Of a stretch of 64,000 nt of DNA, positions 8,277-17,637 are shown in pieces. The stretch covers positions 62,001 through 126,000 of the forward strand of contig NZ_JAAZQQ010000005.1 in the NCBI RefSeq assembly GCF_012395815.1, written 5' to 3'. The stretch's first letter is position 1, and each line of letters starts with the position of its first letter. The notes under the pieces were generated by a model, which was not told where the DNA came from, made no database searches, and was given only the letters and a program-made list of their open reading frames with translations. The position numbers and the translations under genes are program-made. The stretch is from Roseicyclus persicicus. GTDB lineage: Bacteria > Pseudomonadota > Alphaproteobacteria > Rhodobacterales > Rhodobacteraceae.

Positions 8277-9455
8277 ATGGACATCCACGAACACCAGGCC
8301 AAGGCCATCCTCGCCGAGTTCGGCGTGCCGGTGCCCCGCGGCCATCTTGCCTTCAGCCCCGAGCAGGCCGCCTATGCCTGCCGCCAGCTGGGCGGGTCCA
8401 CCTGCGTGGTCAAGGCGCAGATCCATTCCGGCGGCCGCGGCGAGGCCGGCGGCGTGAAGCTCTGCCGTTCGGAGGACGAGGTGCGCAGCTACGCCCGGGG
8501 CCTCCTGGGTCGCACGCTTGTCACCCGCCAGACCGGCGCGGCGGGCAAGGTCGTCCACCGGCTCTGGATCGAGGAAGCCACGGACATCGCGCAGGAAATC
8601 TACCTCGGCTTCGTGCTCGACCGGAAATCCGAGCGGATCATGATCGTCGCCTCCGGCCATGGCGGCATGGAGATCGAGCAGCTGGCCGAGACCGACCCGG
8701 GCAGCCTGGTGCGCATGGTGATCGACCCCGCCGCGGGGCTGGTGGAGTTCCAGGCGCGCGAGCTGGCTTTCAAGCTGGGCCTCAAGGGCAAGCAGGTGGC
8801 GCAGTTCGTCACCACGCTGCGCGCCTGCTACCGCGCCTACCGCGATCTGGATGCCATGATGGTGGAGATCAACCCGCTGGCCATCACGGGCGCGGGCGAT
8901 CTGGTGGCGCTGGACGCGAAGATGTCCTTCGACACCAACGCGCTTTACCGCCGCCCGCAGGTCGAGGCGCTGCGCGACCCCAGCCAGGAGGACCCGCGCG
9001 AGGCGATGGCCCATGACAACGGCCTGGCCTACGTCGGCCTCGATGGCGACATCGGCTGCATCATCAACGGCGCGGGCCTCGCCATGGCGACGATGGACAT
9101 GATCAAGCTGGCCGGGGGCGAGCCCGCCAACTTCCTCGACATCGGCGGCGGGGCCTCGCCGGAGCGGGTCGTCACCGCGTTTCGCACCGTGCTGGCCGAC
9201 GCCAATGTCGGCGTGATCCTCGTCAACATCTTCGCCGGCATCAACCGCTGCGACTGGATCGCCAAGGGGGTGGTGCAGGCCTATCAGGAGGTCGGGCTGA
9301 GCATTCCCGTGGTCGTCCGCCTGTCGGGCACCAACGTGGAGGAAGGCCGCGAGATCATCCGCACTTCCGGCCTGCCCCTCCTGTCCGCCGAGACGCTGGC
9401 CGAGGCGGCGAAGCTTGCCGTCCGCGCCCGCCCGCAGCCCGTCGCCGCCGAATAA
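8277..9455 (+). CDS. mtkA: Malate-CoA ligase (malate thiokinase) beta subunit
   Basis: ATP-grasp subunit of malate:CoA ligase, which makes malyl-CoA from malate, ATP and CoA for the next enzyme, Mcl. 392 residues. It starts [20 protein letters not shown] as in succinyl-CoA synthetase beta/Mtk[17 protein letters not shown] is the ATP-grasp loop; [13 protein letters not shown] and the C-terminal [10 protein letters not shown] domain are intact. Adjacency to mcl and sga argues for malate rather than succinate as substrate. The ribosome site is GAGGAGGAGAC. Confidence 0.9.
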   Translation: MDIHEHQAKAILAEFGVPVPRGHLAFSPEQAAYACRQLGGSTCVVKAQIHSGGRGEAGGVKLCRSEDEVRSYARGLLGRTLVTRQTGAAGKVVHRLWIEEATDIAQEIYLGFVLDRKSERIMIVASGHGGMEIEQLAETDPGSLVRMVIDPAAGLVEFQARELAFKLGLKGKQVAQFVTTLRACYRAYRDLDAMMVEINPLAITGAGDLVALDAKMSFDTNALYRRPQVEALRDPSQEDPREAMAHDNGLAYVGLDGDIGCIINGAGLAMATMDMIKLAGGEPANFLDIGGGASPERVVTAFRTVLADANVGVILVNIFAGINRCDWIAKGVVQAYQEVGLSIPVVVRLSGTNVEEGREIIRTSGLPLLSAETLAEAAKLAVRARPQPVAAE

Positions 9456-9467
9456 GGAGCCGCACCC

Positions 9468-10364
9468 ATGGCCATTCTCATCACCGAAGAGACCCGCGTC
9501 ATCGTCCAGGGCATGTCGGGCCGCATCGGCCGGTTCCATGCCGAGGAGATGATCGCCTACGGCACCAACGTCGTCGGCGGCGTGACCCCCGGCAAGGGCG
9601 GCGAGACGCTGCTGGACAGGCCGCTGTTCGACACCGTGCGCGAGGCGGTGGAGGCGACCGGGGCCGATGCGTCCCTGCTGTTCGTGCCGCCGGCCTATGC
9701 GGCGGACGCGATGATGGAGGCGGCGGACGCAGGGATAAAGACCTGCGTCTGCGTCACCGACGGGCTGCCCGCGCAGGACATGATGAAGGTCAAGCGCTTC
9801 CTCAAGCGCTACCGGCGGGAGCGCAAGATGCGGCTGATCGGCCCGAACTGCGCCGGCATCATCAGCCCCGGCAAGGGCTTCATGGGGATCATGCCGCCGC
9901 ACATCTACACCCCCGGCCGGGTGGGGATCGTGGGCCGGTCGGGCACGCTGGGCTACGAGGCGGCCAGCCAGATGTCGGCGCTTGGGATCGGCGTCTCCTC
10001 GTCCATCGGGATCGGCGGCGACCCGATCAACGGGTCGAGCTTCCGCGACATCCTCGAGCTGTTCGAGGCCGACCCCGAGACCGACGCCGTGATCATGATC
10101 GGCGAGATCGGCGGCCCGCAGGAGGCCGAGGCCGCGGCCTATGTGCGCGATCACATGACCAAGCCCGTGGCGGCCTATGTGGCCGGCCTGTCGGCGCCCA
10201 AGGGCCGCAAGATGGGCCATGCGGGCGCGATCATCAGCGCTTTCGGGGAAAGCGCGCAGGAAAAGGTGGAAATCCTGCAGGACGCAGGCATCTTGGTAGC
10301 CCCGAACCCCTCGAGCATGGGGGCAACCGTGGCGCGCCTCCTGGGCATGAGGGCCGCCGCATGA
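9468..10364 (+). CDS. mtkB: Malate-CoA ligase alpha subunit
   Basis: CoA-binding and phospho-histidine subunit, partner of MtkA. 298 residues. The CoA-binding domain has VIVQGMSGRIGRFHAEEM and VVGGVTPGKGG; LIGPNCAGIISPG follows; the phosphorylated histidine is H251 in KGRKMGHAGAI. A TAAGGAG site lies between the two subunits. The 3' end overlaps the next gene by four bases (ATGA), so expression of the hydratase is coupled to it. Confidence 0.9.
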   Translation: MAILITEETRVIVQGMSGRIGRFHAEEMIAYGTNVVGGVTPGKGGETLLDRPLFDTVREAVEATGADASLLFVPPAYAADAMMEAADAGIKTCVCVTDGLPAQDMMKVKRFLKRYRRERKMRLIGPNCAGIISPGKGFMGIMPPHIYTPGRVGIVGRSGTLGYEAASQMSALGIGVSSSIGIGGDPINGSSFRDILELFEADPETDAVIMIGEIGGPQEAEAAAYVRDHMTKPVAAYVAGLSAPKGRKMGHAGAIISAFGESAQEKVEILQDAGILVAPNPSSMGATVARLLGMRAAA

Positions 10365-11239
10365 GCCGGGTGGAGACGTTCCCCATGGTCGCGATGCGCG
10401 ACGCCGCCGACTGGGTCGGCCGCAAGGAAGAACGATGGGGCTGCCTGACGCCCGAACTGGCCGGCATGATGAGCGCCGCCGTGTCCCACCCCGTCTCCCT
10501 GCCGCGCGACACGCGGCGGGGATCGCTGCTTCCGCGGCTGTGGCACTGGGCGGCCTTTCCCGAATTCGTGCCCTTGAGCCAGCTCGGCACGGACGGGCAC
10601 CCCAAGCTCGGGGATTTCCTGCCGCCGCTCGCCTTCAAGCGGCGGATGTGGGCAGCGGGGCGGCTGTCCTTCACCGGGTCGCTGCGCATCGGGGAACGGC
10701 TGCGGCGCAAGTCGGAGATCCTGTCGGTGACGCCCAAGTCGGGCGGCACCGGCGACATGGTCTTCGTCACCGTGGCGCACCAGATCGAGGGCGAGAACGG
10801 CAGTTTCGTGGAGGAAGAGCAGGACATCGTCTACCTGCACATCCCCGACCGCTTCACCCCGCCCAAGCGCCTGCCCGAGCTGGACACCCCCGATTTCGAC
10901 GAGACGGTGGAGATCAACGAGGCCCGCCTGTTCCGGTTTTCGGCGGCCACCTACAACGCCCACCGCATCCATTACGACCTGCCCTATGCGCAGGAGGTGG
11001 AGAAATATCCCGCCCTTGTCACCCATGGCCCGATGCAGGCGATCCTGCTGATGGAGACGGCCAAGCGGCACACCGGCGTCCCGCCCAAGCGGTTCAGTTT
11101 CCGGGGCGTGCACCCGATGTTCCACACCCATGACCTGCGCCTGCAGGGGCGCCTCAGCCCCGGCGGCAAGTCGATGGAGCTGGGGACGGCCACGCCCGAG
11201 GGCTACCTCGGCATGACCGCGCGGGCGGAGTGGGATTGA
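10361..11239 (+). CDS. FAS1-like/MaoC-type hydratase (mesaconyl-C4-CoA or itaconyl-CoA hydratase-like)
   Basis: 292 residues, a double hot-dog protein of the HTD2/FAS1-like dehydratase group. The C-terminal hot-dog carries the hydratase signature FSAATYNAHRIHYDLPYA (H201, H204, D206) and LVTHGPMQA. Relatives include mesaconyl-C4-CoA hydratase of the 3-hydroxypropionate bicycle and itaconyl-CoA hydratase of itaconate breakdown; both make citramalyl-CoA, which a CitE-family lyase can split to acetyl-CoA and pyruvate. Overlap with mtkB and the downstream CoA transferase shows that it belongs to the operon. The exact substrate is inference. Confidence 0.65.
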   Translation: MSRVETFPMVAMRDAADWVGRKEERWGCLTPELAGMMSAAVSHPVSLPRDTRRGSLLPRLWHWAAFPEFVPLSQLGTDGHPKLGDFLPPLAFKRRMWAAGRLSFTGSLRIGERLRRKSEILSVTPKSGGTGDMVFVTVAHQIEGENGSFVEEEQDIVYLHIPDRFTPPKRLPELDTPDFDETVEINEARLFRFSAATYNAHRIHYDLPYAQEVEKYPALVTHGPMQAILLMETAKRHTGVPPKRFSFRGVHPMFHTHDLRLQGRLSPGGKSMELGTATPEGYLGMTARAEWD

Positions 11240-12477
11240 TGGGCGTTCTCAAGGGGATGCGCGTGGTCGAAAGCTCCGCCTTCGTGGCGGTACCGCTGGC
11301 GGGAATGACGCTGGCGCAGATGGGGGCGGACGTGATCCGCTTCGACCTGCCGACCGGGGGAATGGACGCGACCCGCTGGCCGGTGGCGCCCGGGGGCGAG
11401 AGCCTGTTCTGGGCGGGCATGAACAAGGGCAAGCGGTCGGTGGCGATCGACGTGAAGACCCCGCGGGGCCGCGAGATCGCGCAGGAGATCATCTGCGCGC
11501 CGGGCGAGGATGCGGGGCTGTTCATCACCAACCTGGCGACGCCGGGCTGGACGGACCACGCGACGCTGGCGGGCCGGCGCGCGGACCTCGTGTCGGTCAC
11601 GCTGAGGGGCGACCGGCACGGGCGGCCGGCGGTGGACTACACGGTGAACCCGGCGGTGGGCTTCCCCATGGCGACGGGGCCCGAGGGGTCGGCGGAGCCG
11701 GTGGCCCATGCGCTGCCCGCATGGGACGCCATCGCGGGCGGGCTGGTGGTGTCGGGGCTGCTGGCGGCGGAACGCTACCGGCTGCGCCACGGGGCGGGAC
11801 AGGCGGTGGACCTGACGCTCAAGGACGTGGCGGCGGCGATGCTGGGGCACCTTGGCATCATCGCGGAGCACGCGCTGACGGGGCAGACGCGGGGGCGTGC
11901 GGGGAATTCCCTCTATGGCGCCTACGGGCAGGATTTCCTCTGTGCCGACGGGCAGCGGGTCATGGTGATCGGGCTGACGGCGCGGCAGTGGCAGAACCTG
12001 CTGAAGGTCACGGGGCTGGCCGAGCCGATGGCGGCGCTGGCCGCGGCGCTGGGGGCCGATTTCGACGACGAGGGCGCAAGATGGCAGGCGCGGGCGGCGA
12101 TCACGGCGGTTCTGGCGCCGTGGTTTCACGCCCGCCGGGTGGCCGATTTCGCCGATGCGTTCGACCGGGCGGGCGTGACCTGGTCGGTGTTCCGCAGCTT
12201 TGCCGAGGCGATCGAGCAGGACCCCGACCTGTCGGCGGAGAACCCGATCTTTTCGCCCGTGACCCAGCCGGGCATCGGAACCTGGCTCAGCCCCGGCACG
12301 CCCTTCGGCTTTTCGGCGCAGGCGCGCGAGGCGGCGGCCCCTGCCCCGCTCCTGGGGCAGCACACCGAGGCGGTGCTGGCCGACGTGGCGCGGCTGCCCG
12401 AGGGCGAGATCGCGCGGCTGTTCGATGCAGGCATCGTCGCGCAGCCGTCGCGGGCGGCGATGCCGATGGCGTCGTAG
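11239..12477 (+). CDS. CaiB/BaiF family CoA transferase (mesaconyl-CoA C1-C4 or itaconate CoA-transferase-like)
   Basis: Class III CoA transferase, 412 residues, with start ATG at 11239 sharing bases with the preceding stop (TGATG). The N-terminus has the family pattern GMRVVESSAFVAVPLAG and LAQMGADVIRFD; the nucleophilic aspartate is D163 in PAWDAIAGG, followed by RHGAGQAVDLTLKD. Beside a MaoC-type hydratase and a CitE lyase it could move CoA within mesaconyl-CoA (Mct) or onto itaconate/mesaconate (Ict). The sequence does not decide between them. Its stop codon lies inside the left arm of the inverted repeat at 12474. Confidence 0.65.
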   Translation: MGVLKGMRVVESSAFVAVPLAGMTLAQMGADVIRFDLPTGGMDATRWPVAPGGESLFWAGMNKGKRSVAIDVKTPRGREIAQEIICAPGEDAGLFITNLATPGWTDHATLAGRRADLVSVTLRGDRHGRPAVDYTVNPAVGFPMATGPEGSAEPVAHALPAWDAIAGGLVVSGLLAAERYRLRHGAGQAVDLTLKDVAAAMLGHLGIIAEHALTGQTRGRAGNSLYGAYGQDFLCADGQRVMVIGLTARQWQNLLKVTGLAEPMAALAAALGADFDDEGARWQARAAITAVLAPWFHARRVADFADAFDRAGVTWSVFRSFAEAIEQDPDLSAENPIFSPVTQPGIGTWLSPGTPFGFSAQAREAAAPAPLLGQHTEAVLADVARLPEGEIARLFDAGIVAQPSRAAMPMAS

Positions 12478-12559
12478 ACCGGGCCCCGGCCCGGTGGCCC
12501 CACACCCCCGCCCGGCGCCGCGTGCGGCTGGCGTCGCCCCGGGCCGAGGCCCGGTCTAC
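12474..12559. terminator. Inverted repeat between convergent operons, possible bidirectional terminator
   Basis: A 21-bp arm beginning GTAGACCGGGCC (12474-12494) is repeated inverted at 12539-12559 with one mismatch, separated by 44 bases. It sits between the convergent CoA transferase and kynU. The long loop and missing T-runs make it unlike a standard intrinsic terminator; a small repeat element is the alternative. Confidence 0.45.
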
Positions 12560-12578
12560 GGGACCTCGATCCCGCCCG

Positions 12579-13766
12579 TCACGTCACCCGTTGGCGCGCC
12601 ATGTATTCCGGCCGGTCCCAGAGCCGCCCGCCGATCACCTCCTCCAGCACCTCGGCCGCGCGCACCACGTCGCCCTCGTCGACGTAGAGCGGCGTGAAGC
12701 CGAAGCGCATGATGTCGGGCGCGCGGAAATCGCCGATCACGTCGCGGGCGATCAGCGCCTGCATCGCGGCGTAGCCGTGTTCGAAGCGGAACGACACCTG
12801 GCTGCCGCGCTGCGCCGGGTCACGGGGGCTGGCGAGGGTCAGGCCGGGGCAGCGCGCCTCGACCTCGCGGATGAAGGTCTCGGACAGCGCGATGGAGGCC
12901 GCGCGGAGGTCGGCCATCTCGACGCCCTCCCAGACCTCCATGGCCGCCTCGAGCGCGGACATCTGGAGGACGGGCGGCGTGCCGACGCGCATCCGCTCCA
13001 CCCCCGGTGCGGGGCGGTAGGCGAGGTCGAAGGCGAAGGGGGCCGCGTGGCCGAGCCAGCCGGCCAGCGCGGGGGCGACGGTGTCGGCGATGTCGGGGCG
13101 GACGTAGATGAAGGCCGGCGCACCGGGGCCGCCGTTGAGATACTTGTAGGTGCAGCCGACAGCGAATTCGGCGTTGCAGGCCGCGAGGACGACGGGCACG
13201 GCCCCGGCGCTGTGGGCGAGATCCCAGATCATCACCGCGCCCATCGCGTGGGCGCGGGCGGTGATCGCGGCCATGTCGTGCATCCGGCCGGTGCGGTAGT
13301 CGACCTGGGTCAGCAGGACGGCGGCCACCTCGTCGGTGATGGCGTCCATCACCTCCTCGGGGTCGACGGTTGCCAGTTCGTGGCCGTGGCCGAGTTGCCG
13401 GATCAGCCCGTCGGCCATGTAGAGGTCGGTCGGGAAATTGCCGGTGTCCGACAGCACCACCCGGCGGTCGGGGCGCATCTGGAGAGCGGCGGACAACGCC
13501 TGGTAGACCTTGATCGACAGGGTGTCGCCCATCACGACGCTGCCCGTGGGCGCGCCAATCAGCCGGCCGACGAGATCGCCCACGCGCGAAGGCTGCGCCA
13601 TCCAGCCGTCCACGTTCCAGCCCTTGATGAGATGGCCGCCCCATTCCTGCGCCACCACCTGCGCGACGCGGACGGGCACGGATTTCGGCAGCGGCCCCAG
13701 GGAGTTGCCGTCGAGGTAGATCATGCCCTCGGGCAGGTCGAACAGGTGCTTGCGCAGAACGGTCAT
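12579..13766 (-). CDS. kynU: Kynureninase
   Basis: PLP enzyme that cleaves kynurenine to anthranilate and alanine. 395 residues from the ATG at 13766, with GAGGGGG just upstream. Marks: YLDGNSLGPLP at the N-terminus, HLIKGWNVDGW, DTGNFPTDLY, IWDLAHSAGA and the PLP lysine K208 in GCTYKYLNGGPG. It lies 11 bases downstream of kynA on the same strand, so the two steps of tryptophan breakdown are co-expressed. No kynurenine formamidase (kynB) is visible nearby. Confidence 0.94.
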   Translation of the reverse strand: MTVLRKHLFDLPEGMIYLDGNSLGPLPKSVPVRVAQVVAQEWGGHLIKGWNVDGWMAQPSRVGDLVGRLIGAPTGSVVMGDTLSIKVYQALSAALQMRPDRRVVLSDTGNFPTDLYMADGLIRQLGHGHELATVDPEEVMDAITDEVAAVLLTQVDYRTGRMHDMAAITARAHAMGAVMIWDLAHSAGAVPVVLAACNAEFAVGCTYKYLNGGPGAPAFIYVRPDIADTVAPALAGWLGHAAPFAFDLAYRPAPGVERMRVGTPPVLQMSALEAAMEVWEGVEMADLRAASIALSETFIREVEARCPGLTLASPRDPAQRGSQVSFRFEHGYAAMQALIARDVIGDFRAPDIMRFGFTPLYVDEGDVVRAAEVLEEVIGGRLWDRPEYMARQRVT

Positions 13767-13777
13767 GGCATCCCCCC

Positions 13778-14608
13778 TCACAATTGCCCCCGGACCTGCC
13801 AGAGTTCGGGGAAAAGCTCCACCTCCAGCATCCGGCGGAGGTATGTCACGCCCGAGGTGCCGCCGGTGCCGCGCTTGAAGCCGATGATGCGCTCGACCGT
13901 GGTGACGTGGTTGAAGCGCCAGCGGCGGAAGTAGTCCTCCAGATCCACGAGCTTCTCGGCGAGTTCATACAGCTCCCACTGCGCGCGCGGGTTCTGATAG
14001 ACGATTGCCCAGGCCTCGCGGATGGCATCCTGCGCCGCGTGAGGCGCATCAAACCGATAGGCCCCGGCGAAATCCTGCCCCGTGGCGGCCCCCAGCCGGT
14101 CGAGGGCGACGTGGTAGAGCGACTTGCGGGTGAGTTCCGCCGTCAGCGCCGCGTGCAGCTGCGGCCGGTGTTCGTGGACCTTGAGCATCGCCGGGTTGCG
14201 GTTGCCGAGCAGGAACTCGATCATCCGGTACTGGTGCGACTGGAAGCCCGAGGACCTGCCGAGGTCGTCGCGGAACTGGGTGTAGTCCGACGGCGTCATG
14301 GTGCGCAGCACGTCCCAGGCGCCGTTCAGCTGCTCGAAGATGCGGGCGACGCGGGTCAGCATCTTGAACACCGGGCGCACCTCGCCCTGCGCCAGCCCGG
14401 CGCGCGCGGCGGTCAGCTCGTGGATGGCCAGCCGCATCCACAGCTCCGAGGTCTGGTGCTGGATGATGAACAGCATCTCGTCATGGGCGTTCGACAGCGG
14501 GCGCTGGCCGTCGAGCAGCCCCTCGAGCGCGAGGTAGTCGCCGTAGCTCATGTCGCGCGCGTAGGACATCTTGGCGCCCTCGCTGGCGGGGTCGTAGGCG
14601 TCGGTCAT
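13778..14608 (-). CDS. kynA: Tryptophan 2,3-dioxygenase
   Basis: Haem enzyme opening the indole ring of tryptophan to N-formylkynurenine. 276 residues from the ATG at 14608, chosen because GGGAGG precedes it and [20 protein letters not shown] is the family N-terminus. The substrate-pocket motif [18 protein letters not shown] (H51) and the haem-ligand region [11 protein letters not shown] are intact. The gene follows a metal-transporter operon on the same strand with a 62-base gap, so read-through is possible, but the functions do not obviously connect. Confidence 0.94.
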   Translation of the reverse strand: MTDAYDPASEGAKMSYARDMSYGDYLALEGLLDGQRPLSNAHDEMLFIIQHQTSELWMRLAIHELTAARAGLAQGEVRPVFKMLTRVARIFEQLNGAWDVLRTMTPSDYTQFRDDLGRSSGFQSHQYRMIEFLLGNRNPAMLKVHEHRPQLHAALTAELTRKSLYHVALDRLGAATGQDFAGAYRFDAPHAAQDAIREAWAIVYQNPRAQWELYELAEKLVDLEDYFRRWRFNHVTTVERIIGFKRGTGGTSGVTYLRRMLEVELFPELWQVRGQL

Positions 14609-14670
14609 GGGCGCGGCCTCCCTGTCGTGGCGCCGGGCACCCTGCCCCGCCCCGGGCGCGCCCGCAAGGC

Positions 14671-15597
14671 TCAGCCGCCGGCGGCGACGCCCACCCGCGC
14701 GCGGTGCGGGCCGAACAGGCAGGCGAGCCCTAGGATCACGCCCGAGACGGTGGCGATCATGCCCGCCGCGCTGACCGCGCTGTCGAAGCCCAGCCAGAGG
14801 GGCCCGTAGCCGGCGAGGACATAGCCGAGAACGGCCGACAGCGTGGCGAATGCGACCGACCACCAGACCTGCACGGCCAGCGAATTGGTCATCAGCCGCG
14901 CGGCGGCGGGCGGGCAGATGAACATGGCGATGACGATGATGGAGCCGACCGCGTCGAAGGCCGCCACGGCGGCGACGGCCGCGGCGATGACGAGGGACAG
15001 GCCGATGGCGGAGACCGGCAGGCCGAGGGCGCGGGCGAAGCCCTCGTCGAAGGTGGAGAGCTTGAGGGGCCGCCAGAAGATCACGGTCAGCGCCGCCATC
15101 AGGGCGGCGACGACGGCGATGCGCGGCAGCTCCACGGGAAGATGCGACAGCGCCACGGGGTCGATCAGGCTGTCCCAGCCGGTGGCCCGCAGCCAGATCA
15201 GGGTCTCGAGGTTGCCCATCAGCGCGTGTTCCACGTCGAGGTGGACGCGGGAGGTGTCGGACTGTTCCAGCAGCAGCACGCCCCCCGCGAAGAGCGCGGT
15301 GAAGACGACGCCCATGGCGGCCCCCGGCTCGATCCGGCCGAGGCGGCGGATGGCCTCGATCAGAACGACCGCAAGCAGCGCCGCAGCGCCGGCGCCGAGC
15401 AGCATGGGCAGCGCCGCGACCGTGCCGGTGACGAGGAAGGCCACCACGATGCCGGGCAGCACGACGTGGGAAATGGCGTCGCCGATCAGCGCCTGCCGCC
15501 GCAGGATCAGGAAATTGCCGGGCAGCGCGCAGGCGATGGCCGCGAGCGTGCCGATCAGGATCGGGGTCAGCGAGAACTGGACGAAGTCTGCGCCCAT
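14671..15597 (-). CDS. troD: Metal ABC transporter permease, second subunit (TroD-like)
   Basis: 308-residue inner-membrane permease of the ABC-3 (Mn/Zn/Fe) family with about eight hydrophobic helices. Family marks: [23 protein letters not shown] near the N-terminus, and [33 protein letters not shown] in the middle. Last gene of the four-gene transporter, three bases after troC. It pairs with TroC to form the channel for the metal delivered by TroA. Confidence 0.88.
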   Translation of the reverse strand: MGADFVQFSLTPILIGTLAAIACALPGNFLILRRQALIGDAISHVVLPGIVVAFLVTGTVAALPMLLGAGAAALLAVVLIEAIRRLGRIEPGAAMGVVFTALFAGGVLLLEQSDTSRVHLDVEHALMGNLETLIWLRATGWDSLIDPVALSHLPVELPRIAVVAALMAALTVIFWRPLKLSTFDEGFARALGLPVSAIGLSLVIAAAVAAVAAFDAVGSIIVIAMFICPPAAARLMTNSLAVQVWWSVAFATLSAVLGYVLAGYGPLWLGFDSAVSAAGMIATVSGVILGLACLFGPHRARVGVAAGG

Positions 15598-15600
15598 GGC

Positions 15601-16812
15601 CTAGCCTCCCACCGGATGCGGCGGCCCGAGCCGCGCGTCGAAGCCCGCGATCTCGTCGGGGGTAAAGACCTCCTCGATGGGGGTCAGGCCGTCGTAGCGG
15701 CCTGTCAGGGCGGTGTCCTGGTGCACCTCGCGCGCCACGTCCCAGCGGCGTTCGTCGCGGGCGATCTTGGCCGCCTGCGCCCGGCCCTTGTCGGTGGCCA
15801 CCCCGTCGGGGCGGATCAGCCCCTCGGCGCGCAGCAGGCGCAGGGTCAGCGGGTCGTGGATCGGCTCGGACCGGGCCAGCGCAAGCAGACCCTGGCGGCG
15901 GTGGACGCGGGCCTGGAACCGGCGGCGGGAGAGGACGGCGGCCAGCACGCCGCGGCCGGGCGACAGGAGCAGCGAGCCGGTGAAGAGACCCGCGGCGAGC
16001 AGCACGATGATGGGGCCCGTGGGCAGGCTGGGCGCGGAGGCGGACAGCGCCGCGCCGGTGTAGCCCGCGGCGGCACCGATCCCGCCCGCGGTCCAGAGCA
16101 CGCGCTCGACCCGGTCGGTCCAGAACCGCGCGGTGACGGCGGGGATGATGAGGAGCGCCACGATCAGGATCAGGCCCACCAGCTTGAGCCCGATCACGGT
16201 GACGGCCATCACGAGGCCCATCATGGCAAGGTCGATGCGGCGGGTGTCGACGCCGGTGGCCGCCGCGTAGCCGGGGTCGAAGGCGACCAGCGTCATCGGG
16301 CGGCGCAGGAGCCAGATCAGCGCCACGACCGTCGCGCCGCCCGCGGCGATCAGGACGGCGTCCTCGAACAACATGCCGGCGGTGGAGCCGAGAAGGAAGC
16401 TTTCGAGCCCCGCCTGGCGGCCGCGGTCCAGCGTCTGGATGATGGTCAGGAGGACGACGCCCGCGCCGAAGAACACCGACAGGACCGCGCCGATCGCCGC
16501 ATCCTCGGCCAGCCGCGTGCGGCGGGTGATCCCGTCGACCAGGAGAAGCCCCGCCAGCGCGCTGAGGGCGGAGCCGACGAGGAGGCCGAACAGGCTCCGC
16601 CCCTCGCCCCCCAGCGCCACCATGACGAGAAAGGCAAGCCCCACGCCCGGCAGCGTCGCGTGGGCCATGGCGTCGGAGACCAGCGCGCGCTTGCGCAGGA
16701 ACAGGAAGGTGCCGGCGGTGCCCGCGGCGAAGCCCAGAAGCGCGGCGCCGAGCGTCACCAGCGCGGCGTTGTAGCCCGCCTGCAGCGTCAGCGCGGCAAG
16801 GACCGCCTCCAT
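15601..16812 (-). CDS. troC: Metal ABC transporter permease with C-terminal DtxR-like extension (TroC-like)
   Basis: 403 residues. The first 285 or so form an ABC-3 permease ([53 protein letters not shown]). Residues from about 300 form a soluble tail with a winged-helix-like run, [12 protein letters not shown], then [14 protein letters not shown], which resembles the dimerisation half of DtxR/MntR. Such tails occur in some TroC/MntC proteins and may gate transport by cytoplasmic metal; that role is inference. Four bases separate it from the ATPase gene. Confidence 0.85.
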   Translation of the reverse strand: MEAVLAALTLQAGYNAALVTLGAALLGFAAGTAGTFLFLRKRALVSDAMAHATLPGVGLAFLVMVALGGEGRSLFGLLVGSALSALAGLLLVDGITRRTRLAEDAAIGAVLSVFFGAGVVLLTIIQTLDRGRQAGLESFLLGSTAGMLFEDAVLIAAGGATVVALIWLLRRPMTLVAFDPGYAAATGVDTRRIDLAMMGLVMAVTVIGLKLVGLILIVALLIIPAVTARFWTDRVERVLWTAGGIGAAAGYTGAALSASAPSLPTGPIIVLLAAGLFTGSLLLSPGRGVLAAVLSRRRFQARVHRRQGLLALARSEPIHDPLTLRLLRAEGLIRPDGVATDKGRAQAAKIARDERRWDVAREVHQDTALTGRYDGLTPIEEVFTPDEIAGFDARLGPPHPVGG

Positions 16813-16816
16813 CGCC

Positions 16817-17629
16817 TCACGCCCCGGTCAGGCGGAGCTGGTCGAGCTGCGTCGCGGCAAGCCGCCCGCCGTAGGTCCGCGCCAGCGCCTCGGGGGTGAA
16901 GGCGGTGGCGACCGGCCCCTCGCCCATGGCGCGCACGTTCACGAGGAAGACGTGGTCGAAATACTCGGCCACGGTGGACAGGTCGTGGTGCACGGCGATC
17001 ACCGACTGGCCCTGCGATTTCAGCGCCTTGAGCACGTCGATGATGGCGCGTTCCGTGGCCGCGTCGACGCCGGCGAAGGGCTCGTCCAGCAGGTAGAGGT
17101 CGGCCTCCTGCGCCAGCGCGCGGGCGAGGAACACGCGCTGCTGCTGGCCGCCCGACAGCTGGCCGATCTGGCGGTCGGCGAAGCCCTCCATCCCGACGCG
17201 GGCGAGCGCGTCGGTGGCGGCGGCGCGCTCGGCCCGCGACACCCGGCGGAACAGGCCGAGGCGGCGGTAGCGGCCCATCAGCACCACGTCGATGACGGTG
17301 GTCGGGAAATCCCAGTCGACGCTGGCGCGCTGGGGGACATAGGCGATGCGGTCGCGGGCGGCGGCGAGGCCCTGGCCGAACACCCGCACCTCGCCCGAGA
17401 CGGCGGGGATCAGGCCGAGTGCGGCCTTGAGGAAGGTCGATTTTCCCGCCCCGTTCGGCCCCACGATCGCCGACATGGCGCCGGCGGGAAAGGTCGCGTC
17501 GACCGAGAACAGGGCGGGCTTGTCGCCGTAGCTGACCGTCAGGCCGCGCACGGCCAGCGGGCTGGCGGGGTCGGCCGCCCGGTCGGTCCGGGCGCCGTGG
17601 GTGGCCGCAAGGGTCAGTGTCTCGGCCAT
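16817..17629 (-). CDS. troB: Metal ABC transporter ATP-binding protein (TroB-like)
   Basis: 270-residue ATPase: Walker A GPNGAGKST, Q-loop YVPQRASVDWDFP (the WDFP variant is typical of Mn/Zn/Fe ABC-3 systems), signature LSGGQQQR, Walker B LYLLDEPFAGVD and switch His in AVHHD. The N-terminus has about 28 extra residues before the first strand. Eight bases separate it from troA. Confidence 0.93.
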   Translation of the reverse strand: MAETLTLAATHGARTDRAADPASPLAVRGLTVSYGDKPALFSVDATFPAGAMSAIVGPNGAGKSTFLKAALGLIPAVSGEVRVFGQGLAAARDRIAYVPQRASVDWDFPTTVIDVVLMGRYRRLGLFRRVSRAERAAATDALARVGMEGFADRQIGQLSGGQQQRVFLARALAQEADLYLLDEPFAGVDAATERAIIDVLKALKSQGQSVIAVHHDLSTVAEYFDHVFLVNVRAMGEGPVATAFTPEALARTYGGRLAATQLDQLRLTGA

Positions 17630-17637
17630 GGGCCCCC

